DNA of 64,000 nucleotides, from contig NZ_OY782498.1 of assembly GCF_963677845.1 (NCBI RefSeq), positions 320,001 to 384,000 on the forward strand. The letters run 5' to 3'. The stretch's first letter is position 1. Every line of letters begins with the position of its first letter. The notes beneath the pieces are model-generated. The model did not search any database. It saw only the letters and a list, made by a program, of their open reading frames with translations, and was not told the DNA's origin. This document shows positions 8,980 to 17,085 of the stretch, piece by piece. The position numbers and the translations under genes are program-made. The stretch is from an uncultured Pseudodesulfovibrio sp. GTDB taxonomy: Bacteria; Desulfobacterota; Desulfovibrionia; Desulfovibrionales; Desulfovibrionaceae.

Positions 8980-9369
8980 TCACTCCACTTTGGCGTAGGC
9001 AACTATGGAGATGCCGTCCGGCATGAGTTCTTCCCATGGAAGTACGGTGCTTCCAGAGAGATTGTAATTCAGCCTTACGGCAATTTCCTGACCGAGTTCA
9101 GGGTCATCCTGTCCGAGCTCTATTTCCACGACAAGGTTGTTTGATTCAAGTCCTGCCGATTCGACAAAGGCCTGCACTTGGGCAACAGGGTCATCCCCAC
9201 GTGAGGCCATGACTACGCCTTCTCTTGCTGCGCGGGTTAAAATCTGATTCATGTCTATTAATTGAGACGCATCCCACATGCCTGTAATTAGCGGGATGAG
9301 TAAGAGTGACATAAGAAGGGCGAATTCAAGGGCCATGGCGCCTTGTTTCTTTGTATCATTTTTGCGCAT
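8980..9369 (-). CDS. TadE-like pseudopilin
   Basis: This 129-residue protein has a basic start, then the motif GAMALEFALL leading into a hydrophobic helix. That matches the TadE-like N-terminus in which a glutamate five residues after the processing glycine follows prepilin-peptidase cleavage. The rest is a small periplasmic domain. Its end overlaps the in-frame region of the TadG-like gene, and its start is two bases after the end of the upstream TadE-like gene. It is probably a minor pilus component. The rest of a tad locus must be elsewhere. Confidence 0.8.
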   Translation of the reverse strand: MRKNDTKKQGAMALEFALLMSLLLIPLITGMWDASQLIDMNQILTRAAREGVVMASRGDDPVAQVQAFVESAGLESNNLVVEIELGQDDPELGQEIAVRLNYNLSGSTVLPWEELMPDGISIVAYAKVE

Positions 9370-9371
9370 GG

Positions 9372-9770
9372 TTACCTCTCATGAATCATGACAGCCGCAG
9401 CCGAAATGTTGGTCGGCCCTTCCAGAGATGGAAGCAGGTTGTCGATGACATAAAACTCGAAGGGGACAGAAACTTTGACTTCAACGGGTTGTGACGCCTG
9501 GCGGGCGCTAATCACGACAGATGAAGACTGGTTAATCCCGCCTGACACCAGTTCTTCGGTAACAACCGATTCGATTTGGCTGGTGGTGCTTTCGTGAAGA
9601 ATGGCTGTACGAGCACCTTCAAAGGCTGCGTCACGGACAACACTTTGTGTCCAGTATAATCGACCAGTATCCATGACGCCGACCAGTAACATCATGAAGA
9701 TCGGGAACAACATGGCCATTTCTATGGCTGCTAATCCTTGTTTGGACTGAGTTTGTCTGTTCTTTTTCAT
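9372..9770 (-). CDS. TadE-like pseudopilin, first gene of the operon
   Basis: This 132-residue protein has the TadE-type N-terminus KQGLAAIEMAMLFPIFMMLL, with the processing glycine followed by the conserved glutamate, then a soluble domain with DAAFEGARTAIL. AGGAG lies before the ATG. A sigma-54 promoter at 9825-9840 puts the predicted transcription start about 45 bases upstream. It resembles the next gene in size and layout, so the pair may have arisen by duplication, though the soluble domains differ. Confidence 0.82.
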   Translation of the reverse strand: MKKNRQTQSKQGLAAIEMAMLFPIFMMLLVGVMDTGRLYWTQSVVRDAAFEGARTAILHESTTSQIESVVTEELVSGGINQSSSVVISARQASQPVEVKVSVPFEFYVIDNLLPSLEGPTNISAAAVMIHER

Positions 9771-9824
9771 TGTTGCTCCTGATTGCGACGTTTGTCGCGA
9801 TGCGACTTCATTTAATGTGAAATA

Positions 9825-9840
9825 AGCAAGAGATATGCCA
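9825..9840 (-). promoter_or_regulatory. Sigma-54 (-24/-12) promoter of the tad-like operon
   Basis: On the minus strand the sequence is TGGCATATCTCTTGCT. It matches the TGGCAY-N5-TTGCW consensus with exactly ten bases between the GG and GC elements. Transcription would start near 9814, about 45 bases before the first ATG. Confidence 0.85.
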
Positions 9841-9898
9841 TTGTTCTGTTGAGGTTTTGGGAATTTTAATTGCTTGAAATGAAAGATGTTTTAAGAAT

Positions 9899-9918
9899 AT
9901 ATGAGAAGCTCCTCATAT
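9899..9918. promoter_or_regulatory. Candidate activator-binding palindrome for the sigma-54 promoter
   Basis: ATATGAGAAGCTCCTCATAT is a 20-base dyad with one mismatched pair. It lies about 85-105 bases upstream of the predicted start, a usual place for an enhancer-binding protein. The rest of the 9771-10128 gap shows no gene. Confidence 0.5.
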
Positions 9919-10128
9919 GAATGTTTTATAAAATCCAGCATTTATAGAGTTGCCTTGATGAAATCTCTATTTTGGGTGGAGTTTGTTTTAGACACCCAAT
10001 GGTGTTTTGGGAGTTGAAGATCGGATGAATTGTGGGTATGTAGGAAATAATCCTGTTTAAACCAAAGGTGGTTTTGACTTATTTTTTATAGTGAAATGTC
10101 GTTAACATAGTATACATTGAGGGCCACC

Positions 10129-10434
10129 ATGAAGAAGATTTTTGCAATACTGACCGTGATTTTCTGTTTTGGCGTGACCGCAGCTTTTGCCGTTGACGGT
10201 GGAGCTTTGTACAAAAAACGGTGTGCCAAGTGTCATCGCGATGGAACCGAATCGTCCAAAGCCGGTGGAGGTGTTGTCCTCAAGGGCCAAAGTAGCGGTG
10301 AAATTGAGATGAAAATGAACGGGTACGCTGATGGTTCGTATGGCGGGAAGAAAAAAAAGACCATGATCCGTATTGCGAGTAAGCTTAACGGACAGGAAGT
10401 TAAGGCTATCGCGGATTATTTAGGCTCTATGTAG
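10129..10434 (+). CDS. Cytochrome c553 (monohaem class I cytochrome c)
   Basis: This 101-residue precursor has a signal peptide ending near AAFAVDGG. One haem site, CAKCH, sits at the start of the mature protein, and a C-terminal segment contains KMNGYADGSYGG, as in Desulfovibrio cytochrome c553. A methionine in the following KKKTMIR is the likely axial ligand. The family carries electrons in the periplasm, often linked to formate dehydrogenase or a terminal oxidase. I choose ATG 10129, with GAGGG upstream, over the earlier in-frame TTG. It is a single-gene unit closed by a terminator. Confidence 0.92.
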   Translation: MKKIFAILTVIFCFGVTAAFAVDGGALYKKRCAKCHRDGTESSKAGGGVVLKGQSSGEIEMKMNGYADGSYGGKKKKTMIRIASKLNGQEVKAIADYLGSM

Positions 10435-10464
10435 CCCTTGAATTTATTTGGTAGATAAAAATAT

Positions 10465-10502
10465 CGCCCGTGCCGCGTTGTGGTGCGGGCGTTTGTTTTT
10501 TT
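10465..10502 (+). terminator. Intrinsic terminator of the cytochrome c553 gene
   Basis: CGCCCGTGCC pairs with GGTGCGGGCG, with one weak pair, and a T-rich run follows from 10492. Confidence 0.85.
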
Positions 10503-10645
10503 GAATGAATAATATAATTGATGAGTTTGCAGGTTGCTTGCACCGTATAATTGCGGGGAGTGCTAAATCAAATTCCTGTCGTTGAAAAGTTGAGCGGCAT
10601 TACGATGAGTATGCATGGCGTTATGGAAATATTTAAGTGGAGCAT

Positions 10646-11428
10646 ATGGTTTCAATGAAAAAAATGAAGGCGTTGGGGCTTGTTATACTTGTTCTGCTTA
10701 TCTGGCAGGGGGGAGTGGGGTGCAGTCGTCATGCTGATGCGGATAAAAATCGGAAGACTCTGATAATTTTTTGTGGGTCTACGATGATTTCTCCAATAAT
10801 GGAACTTGCCAAACTGTTTGAGGCAACTCACGATGTGACAGTGAAGATGACCTCTGGTGGGTCTCAGGATTTAGCAAAATCCATTGAGGTGAACCATGTG
10901 GGAGATGTCTTTTTCCCCGGCTTCAAAGCCTTTGTTGATACCATGGAAGCCGATGGGCATGTGGTCGATAGCGGGATGGTCGGCCATAATGAATTGGCAA
11001 TTTTTGTGGCCAAGAACAATCCCAAAAATTTGACAGGAAATCTCAACCAATTGGTGGATTCGTCTTTGGCGGTCGTTATAGGTCATGAGGATCTTGGTGC
11101 CGTCGGCAAAGAGTCCAAGAGAATACTGTCAGCACTGAATATCTATGAGCCCGTGGTGCGAAATACGGTTTTTATGGCATCGGATTCAAAGGGGTTGAGT
11201 GCCGCGATTCGAGAAGGTAAAGCGGACATAGTGCTCAACTGGAAGGCGGTGGCCCAACTCAATGACAATCGTGATTATATTGATGTGATTTCCATTAAAG
11301 AAGCTGCTTCACAGCCTTTGATCATGGCAAGCCTCGTCTATAGTGCCAATCCAGAATTGGCCAAGTCTTTTCTCCAACTCTGTGTCTCTCCTGAAGGCCG
11401 TGCGGTCTTTGAAAGGTTTGGTTTTTAA
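10646..11428 (+). CDS. Orphan ModA/TupA-like solute-binding lipoprotein
   Basis: This protein of about 260 residues has a hydrophobic leader and a probable lipobox ending GGVGC. A type II periplasmic binding fold of the molybdate/tungstate family follows, with FCGSTM, MTSGGSQDLAKSI and DIVLNWKAVAQL. No permease or ATPase gene is near. It ends two bases before a membrane histidine kinase, so it probably presents a ligand, perhaps an oxyanion, to that kinase rather than feeding a transporter. ATGs at 10646 and 10655 are both possible starts; GGAG at 10639-10642 lies three and twelve bases away respectively. An in-frame GTG at 10637 is less likely. Confidence 0.82.
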   Translation: MVSMKKMKALGLVILVLLIWQGGVGCSRHADADKNRKTLIIFCGSTMISPIMELAKLFEATHDVTVKMTSGGSQDLAKSIEVNHVGDVFFPGFKAFVDTMEADGHVVDSGMVGHNELAIFVAKNNPKNLTGNLNQLVDSSLAVVIGHEDLGAVGKESKRILSALNIYEPVVRNTVFMASDSKGLSAAIREGKADIVLNWKAVAQLNDNRDYIDVISIKEAASQPLIMASLVYSANPELAKSFLQLCVSPEGRAVFERFGF

Positions 11429-11430
11429 AA

Positions 11431-14400
11431 ATGGCTTTCAGTTTTCGAGAACCGATTTTGCGGAAGATGTATTCCTTTTTCCTTTTGACCGGTGCGTGCA
11501 TCTTTCTGACCCTTGCTTCTCAATTTCTCTTGGAAAAAAGTCAGGAAAATGCTCTCGATTTTGAGCAGAACCTGCGTGTTAAAACGCATATCAGTCTTAT
11601 TGTTCAGCAGGAAATTCGTTCATTACAAAATCAGTTTCAATATATGTTGTTGTCTGCATCCGTTATTGAATTGGATAACGCAAACAGTGAAATCGGCAGA
11701 CTTTTGAAGTTGGTGCAATCGGCTGTTTCGGTCATTGAACATGGCGGAGAATATATCACGAATGTCTCGGTGAATTTTGGGAACAAGGATGTTATTGCCT
11801 GGCCGATTCGGCATGAAGTTGAAAACGAAGGCGAGGTGAGTCTTTCTGCCATCGAAATGCGAACCAATCTTGCGCGATTGGAAGAAATGCGGACAGAATA
11901 TTATGCCGTGATGCAACAGGCGGTTCTCAGTCCCAAGGAGAGAAAAGAGGGGGACTTGGCCTTGTATCACAAGAAAATTGCCCCGTTTTTTACCCGATTG
12001 GTTGAGAGTTCCAACCGTTTGTACATAGAAAGCCTTGAATCTGAAAAGTATGCAGAGAAAGAGCGCAAGGGGCAGGTTCACTTTTATAATTGGGTCGCAT
12101 CGATTGCAGTCCCGCTTTTTCTTATTATGACGGGGGTGATCGCGTTGTGGATCATCCGTGACATTCGTCGGCTTCTCCACGAGCGAACCGAAGCATTAAG
12201 TTCCATGACCGAGACCAAAGAGAATCTTGAAGGGATGGTTTTTAAGCGCACAAAGGCCTTGCGACAGGAAGTCTCAGAACGAAGATTGGCGGAAAAACGT
12301 TTTGCCAGTCAGGCAGAGTTTTTAACCACCGTTATTGAATCTCTCGGGCATCCTTTTCATGTTATCAATGCCAATGATTATACGGTTTCCATGTCTAATC
12401 AGGCAGCCAGAGACAAGGCTCTCGGAGCAGGAAATTATTGTTATACTCTGAATTACGGCTTGGATAAACCGTGTTCAGCTATAGAACGTGGTTGCCCGTT
12501 GAAAGAGGTTAGAAAAACCAAGGAACCGGTTATTCTGGAGCATAAGATTTCAACGCCAGATAAAGGAATAAAATATTTAGAAGTTCATGGTTATCCCATT
12601 TTTGACAATCAAGGCAACGTCGTTCAGATGATTGAATACAGCTTGGATATCACGGACAAGCATTTAGCATTACGTGCGTTGGAGCAATCCAGAGATGAAC
12701 TTGAACACAAAGTTCGTGAACGGACATTTCGCCTTGAAAAAGAGGTTATTCAAAGGGTTGAAATTCAACAGGAGCTTGAAGCCAGCGAACGGCATTTTCG
12801 TACACTGATTGAGTGCATACGAGATGTTCTCGTCATTTTGGATAAAGACGGCGTCATTGCTTATATTTCCCCGTCGGTTGAAACGAATTTTGGTTATGCG
12901 CCCGATCTTCTTATAGGCAAGTCGTTTAAGGAATTTGTACGGGTTGGAGAAGCTGGGCATTTGGAGAAACCGTCGGATACGTTTTTTTCTGATGCCGTGA
13001 ATGACGATAATCCCCTGAAGCATATGGCGGTGAGTTCTGACGGGGTTAAATTTTATATGGAATCTCGTGTGCAGGATATGTCTCATGATCCTGCTATCGG
13101 AGGACTTTTGATTACGTGTCGGGATGTTTCGTCTCGCAATAAAGCTGAAGAGATGCAGAAACGACTCAATATGGTTATTGAGCAGAATCCTTCAAGTATC
13201 GTTATTACCGATACGTCTGGAAATATTGAATATGTGAACCCGCAGTTTGAGCGGCTTACGGGGTATAGCAAGGCGGAAATTGTCGGGAAAAATCCGAGTA
13301 TCCTCAACTCTGGACTGACAGATCCCGCACGGTTTGTAGAGATGTATGAAGCTATCGGCAAGGGGGAAGTCTGGCAGGGAGAATTTATCAATAAGAATCG
13401 GGCTGGTGAGTTGTATACGGAAAATGTGATTGTGGCTCCGATCAAGAATCATCGGGGTGAAGTGACCAATTATGTGGCGCTCAAGGAAAACATCACTGAA
13501 CTCAAGAAAGCTCGAGAACAAGCGGAGATTGCAAATAAAGCGAAGATGGAATTTTTGTCTCGTATGAGTCACGAACTTCGTACGCCGCTTAACGCCATTA
13601 TTGGTTTTTCCAAGCTGCTTATGGAGGATAAATTTGGCAATTTGTTGCCTAAGCAGATTGAACAAGCCAATCGAATTAATACGGCTGGTAGCCATCTTAT
13701 GCAGATGATCTCCGAAATACTTGATTTTTCCCGTATTGAGACAGGGAGCTTTTCTATTCGGCTTGAACCTGTATTGCCTTCGGAGATTATAGGTGAATGT
13801 CTTATGCTCACAGAGCATATGGCCCGAGAGCATGGCATTGTTTTTTCTGTGGAAGATTCCGTTTACGCGATACCGCGACTTATTGTTGATCGGATTCGTT
13901 TCAAGCAGGTAATGGTTAACTTGATGTCGAATGCGGTCAAATATAATGTCAAAGACGGGACCGTGACTATTTCGGCTGAAGTGAAGGGCAGCTTGGCCAA
14001 GATTGATGTGGCGGACACAGGTATCGGTATCCCGGCAGACAGGCAGGGTGAGCTGTTTACCCCCTTTACCCGGATGGTGGCAGAGTACTCCGGCATCGAG
14101 GGGACGGGAATTGGTATGACTATCACCAAGCAATTGTTGGAAGCTATGCATGGTACCATTGAATTTGTTAGCACGGAGGGCGAAGGGTCTACTTTTACGA
14201 TTACTTTGCCATGTGAGGAAAAAATAATATCCGGTCCGGGGCCGGATATGGTGCGAAAAGATTCGGGAGCGGCTGATCTTTGTATTTTGTATGTGGATAA
14301 TGATTCTGATCGTATTAGTTCCATGCGTGAAATTGTAGCTGAATGGCCTGATATTATCGTCGTTATTCGGAGGAATTGGGAGAAAGCCTTAACGGCTATC

Positions 14401-14634
14401 GATTTGCTCAAACCGGAAATAGTTGTTGTCAACGCTGCTTTTGCAGGGCAGGGCTACGCCGAGCACGTTCAAGAATTGAAAAAACGGAGTGCGACCCCGC
14501 CGACAGTGTTGATGCTGGGGGGAAAGGAAGTCCCGGGACCGTCGGCTGGAGTGGACGGAAATTTGTGTTCCCCTGTCTCTTTGCAGGACATCATTAATGT
14601 ATACAATGCCAGTCAAGGAAAGGACGATGATTGA
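11431..14634 (+). CDS. Multi-PAS membrane histidine kinase with a degenerate receiver
   Basis: This 1067-residue protein has a first membrane helix near 15-30, a helical periplasmic region, and a second helix near 215-240. Three PAS domains follow (about 295-410, 450-570 and 580-690), then HisKA with His714 in SRMSHELRTPLNAI and an ATPase with DTGIGIP and GTGIGM. The first PAS carries Cys337, Cys348 and Cys355 (C-x10-C-x6-CP). The tail from 947 looks like a receiver: it keeps acidic VDNDSD but has Asn1001 where the phospho-aspartate should be and lacks the KP lysine. It is coupled to the binding lipoprotein upstream and to the HD-GYP gene downstream. Confidence 0.9.
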   Translation: MAFSFREPILRKMYSFFLLTGACIFLTLASQFLLEKSQENALDFEQNLRVKTHISLIVQQEIRSLQNQFQYMLLSASVIELDNANSEIGRLLKLVQSAVSVIEHGGEYITNVSVNFGNKDVIAWPIRHEVENEGEVSLSAIEMRTNLARLEEMRTEYYAVMQQAVLSPKERKEGDLALYHKKIAPFFTRLVESSNRLYIESLESEKYAEKERKGQVHFYNWVASIAVPLFLIMTGVIALWIIRDIRRLLHERTEALSSMTETKENLEGMVFKRTKALRQEVSERRLAEKRFASQAEFLTTVIESLGHPFHVINANDYTVSMSNQAARDKALGAGNYCYTLNYGLDKPCSAIERGCPLKEVRKTKEPVILEHKISTPDKGIKYLEVHGYPIFDNQGNVVQMIEYSLDITDKHLALRALEQSRDELEHKVRERTFRLEKEVIQRVEIQQELEASERHFRTLIECIRDVLVILDKDGVIAYISPSVETNFGYAPDLLIGKSFKEFVRVGEAGHLEKPSDTFFSDAVNDDNPLKHMAVSSDGVKFYMESRVQDMSHDPAIGGLLITCRDVSSRNKAEEMQKRLNMVIEQNPSSIVITDTSGNIEYVNPQFERLTGYSKAEIVGKNPSILNSGLTDPARFVEMYEAIGKGEVWQGEFINKNRAGELYTENVIVAPIKNHRGEVTNYVALKENITELKKAREQAEIANKAKMEFLSRMSHELRTPLNAIIGFSKLLMEDKFGNLLPKQIEQANRINTAGSHLMQMISEILDFSRIETGSFSIRLEPVLPSEIIGECLMLTEHMAREHGIVFSVEDSVYAIPRLIVDRIRFKQVMVNLMSNAVKYNVKDGTVTISAEVKGSLAKIDVADTGIGIPADRQGELFTPFTRMVAEYSGIEGTGIGMTITKQLLEAMHGTIEFVSTEGEGSTFTITLPCEEKIISGPGPDMVRKDSGAADLCILYVDNDSDRISSMREIVAEWPDIIVVIRRNWEKALTAIDLLKPEIVVVNAAFAGQGYAEHVQELKKRSATPPTVLMLGGKEVPGPSAGVDGNLCSPVSLQDIINVYNASQGKDDD

Positions 14635-15697
14635 TAAAACAACACTTTACTCGTCGAGCATCCTGATCGTTGACGATAATCCTACCAATATAGCTTTGCT
14701 TGAAGATATTCTCGAAGAAGAGGGGTATGATAATTATACCTCCACCACGGACCCGCGCATGGTGGTCGAATTGCATGCAAAGGAAAAATTTGACCTCCTG
14801 CTTCTTGATATCCGTATGCCATACATGAACGGGATCGAAGTCATGCATGCGTTGCGCGATCAGAATTCGTCAGACTACCTGCCCATTTTGGTTTTGACGG
14901 CGCAGACAGATCAACAGACCCGTCAGAGGGCTCTTGAGGCCGGAGCCAAGGATTTTTTGACTAAACCGTTTGATCATTGGGAAGTCCTGCTTCGAATTCG
15001 TAATATGTTGGTCACAAGACATTATTATAAGCGGCAGGTAGTCCGTGGAGATATCCTTGAAGAACAGGTGCGGGAACGGACTCGCGCCTTGAACGAAGCA
15101 CAGCTTGAGATTGTCCGCCGACTCGGTCGAGCCGGTGAATATCGCGATAACGAGACCGGGGCGCATGTTATTCGTATGAGCAAGGTGGCTGAAATCCTGG
15201 CGCGGGGATTGGGGTTGGATGACGAAATGTGTGAGCGTATTCTTCATGCCAGTCCCATGCATGATGTTGGCAAGATCGCCATACCGGATTCTATTTTGCT
15301 CAAGCCGGGACCACTCGATAAGGATGAGTGGGAGATCATGAAGAGCCATACGACTTTTGGAAGCGACATTATGGGCGACCATCCTTCGGACGTTATCCTC
15401 ATGGCGTCGGAGTTAGCCCTGTGCCACCATGAATGGTGGAACGGTAACGGTTATCCCAATGGTCTGAAAGGTGAGAATATCCCGTTGTGTGCTCGGATAG
15501 CTACGGTCAGCGATGTCTTTGATGCGTTGATGTCCCATCGTCCATACAAAGAACCATGGCCTTTGGAAAAAGCTGTCGCTTACATTAAAGAATCGTCTGG
15601 TACACAGTTTGACCCCAAGGTTGTCGAGGTGTTTTTAGACAGTCTTCCGGCAATCATGGTTGTCCGGAAAGAGCATCCTGATCCCGAAAATGGATAA
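14627..15697 (+). CDS. Response regulator with HD-GYP phosphodiesterase domain
   Basis: This 356-residue protein starts with a receiver (about 10-130; VDDN, Asp61 in LLLDIRMP, KPFD). An HD-GYP domain follows with MHDVGKIAIPD, a histidine pair in CHHEWWNGNGYP, and SDVFDALMSHRPYK. HD-GYP domains hydrolyse cyclic-di-GMP, and the metal-binding residues I can see are present. The start ATG 14627, with AAAGGA before it, lies inside the end of the kinase gene and overlaps by eight bases, so translation is coupled. The likely pathway is ligand-binding lipoprotein to kinase to lowered cyclic-di-GMP, perhaps changing motility or attachment. Confidence 0.93.
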   Translation: MIDKTTLYSSSILIVDDNPTNIALLEDILEEEGYDNYTSTTDPRMVVELHAKEKFDLLLLDIRMPYMNGIEVMHALRDQNSSDYLPILVLTAQTDQQTRQRALEAGAKDFLTKPFDHWEVLLRIRNMLVTRHYYKRQVVRGDILEEQVRERTRALNEAQLEIVRRLGRAGEYRDNETGAHVIRMSKVAEILARGLGLDDEMCERILHASPMHDVGKIAIPDSILLKPGPLDKDEWEIMKSHTTFGSDIMGDHPSDVILMASELALCHHEWWNGNGYPNGLKGENIPLCARIATVSDVFDALMSHRPYKEPWPLEKAVAYIKESSGTQFDPKVVEVFLDSLPAIMVVRKEHPDPENG

Positions 15698-15700
15698 ATG

Positions 15701-15742
15701 AATGACCGACTGCCCCAGCAATGAGGCTGTCGGTCATTTTTC
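15701..15742. terminator. Terminator between the HD-GYP gene and the M20 peptidase
   Basis: AATGACCGAC and GTCGGTCATT form a ten-base stem, extended by TGCC/GGC pairing, followed by a T-run. It lies between converging genes and probably serves both. Confidence 0.8.
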
Positions 15743-15747
15743 AAAAA

Positions 15748-16911
15748 TTATGCATATTTTTCGTATGCTCTGACTGCACTCAGGGCGGTCAGCAATGCCT
15801 GACGAACCATCGAGTCTGCCCGCATGCTTTCGTCCGGGGTGTGGAGCTTTTCGCCGGATGAACCTAAACCGTCTAGTACCGGAACACCTGCCTCGGAGAC
15901 GATGTTGGCATCGGACCCACCGCCTCGGAAGTTTGATTTGACGGTCAAACCCAATTCTATTGCAGCCTGTTCAACTGAACCAAACAGCGCAAGGTTTGCC
16001 TCGTTGGGAACCATGGGCGGACGTTCTATCTGAATTTTAAGGGTCGCTGATGTGCCGGAAAGAGTCGGCGAGGTAATGATCTTGTTGATGGCGGACCAAA
16101 CTTTGTCCCGTCCTTCCATGGTCGTAAAGCGGGTCTCCACTCGTGCTTTCGCTGTTGCGGCGACCGTGTTGGGGCCAACGCCACCTTCTATTTGACCAAC
16201 GTTCAGGGATGTACCGGCTTCAGGGTCGTTCAACGCTTCTAGTGCGGTGATCATTTGGGCCATTTCCACAATGGCACTTGCTTTGGGGAAGGCCGCGTTG
16301 CCTGCATGTCCGGCTTTACCGGTGACTTCAAAGTCGAAGACGATGCGGCCCTTGCGCCCTGTGACTATTTCTCCGCCGTTGGCGCCGGATCCTTCCATGA
16401 CAAAGCAGAAGTCGCTTTTTTTTGCTTCTTTTACAATAATGTCGCGGGAGTGGGGTGAGCCGATCTCCTCATCGGAGTTGTAAGTGAAACCGACAGGGAT
16501 TGTTTCCAACAACCCGGCTGCCTGCAGGGCTTTTGCCGCAAAGATGCCGACGACCAAACCACCTTTCATGTCGTAGACGCCGGGACCGTATATGGTGTTC
16601 CCATCTTTTCTATAAGTATCGAACCCCATTTCCGGTGGAAAGACTGTGTCCATGTGACCGATCATGAGCAGGCCGCCGCCGGAAGTACGTGCGGTGTTTT
16701 CAGCCACCAGATTGTCGCCAGTGACCTCGCGCTGTTGACGACGAGTGATAAGACCCATGTCTTTAAAGGTCGTTTCAAGGACGTCCACGACCTTGTCTAC
16801 GCCTTCCTTGTTTCCAGAATAGCTATTAATGTTCACGATCTGTTCAAGCAGATCGAACATTTCATCTTTGTTGTCTTCAAGGTACGTTTTGAACGTTTGA
16901 ATCATGTCCAT
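15748..16911 (-). CDS. M20-family metallopeptidase (carboxypeptidase G2-like)
   Basis: This 387-residue protein has the M20 di-zinc motifs: the histidine and aspartate of IGHMDTVF, the bridging aspartate of VYDMKGG and the glutamate pair of NSDEEIGSPHSR. A dimerisation insert follows, then a late histidine motif near KLHTPDE. I see no signal peptide, so it is probably cytoplasmic. It is transcribed away from the dipeptide importer that begins at 17086. The shared upstream region suggests that it cleaves imported peptides or N-acyl/gamma-glutamyl amino acids. The exact substrate cannot be read from the sequence. Confidence 0.88.
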   Translation of the reverse strand: MDMIQTFKTYLEDNKDEMFDLLEQIVNINSYSGNKEGVDKVVDVLETTFKDMGLITRRQQREVTGDNLVAENTARTSGGGLLMIGHMDTVFPPEMGFDTYRKDGNTIYGPGVYDMKGGLVVGIFAAKALQAAGLLETIPVGFTYNSDEEIGSPHSRDIIVKEAKKSDFCFVMEGSGANGGEIVTGRKGRIVFDFEVTGKAGHAGNAAFPKASAIVEMAQMITALEALNDPEAGTSLNVGQIEGGVGPNTVAATAKARVETRFTTMEGRDKVWSAINKIITSPTLSGTSATLKIQIERPPMVPNEANLALFGSVEQAAIELGLTVKSNFRGGGSDANIVSEAGVPVLDGLGSSGEKLHTPDESMRADSMVRQALLTALSAVRAYEKYA

Positions 16912-17085
16912 GGTGTTTTTCCTGTGCTTGGTTGGCTATGTAAAACGGTCGGCATGTTACAGGCTGCCAAATATTTGTTCAAGGAATTCAATGTATGGAG
17001 TTTTTTCGTCGAATATATTGATTTTTTGTAGAATTTATGACATTTTTGTGAGCCTTTTCTCGGTAAAAACCACAAGGAGATATTC

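Noticed and set aside
16950-16966. A sigma-54 promoter for the dipeptide importer (CGGCATGTTACAGGCTG)
   Set aside because: The spacing is right, but the -12 element lacks the TT before GC, and the -24 begins with C. Too weak to call.
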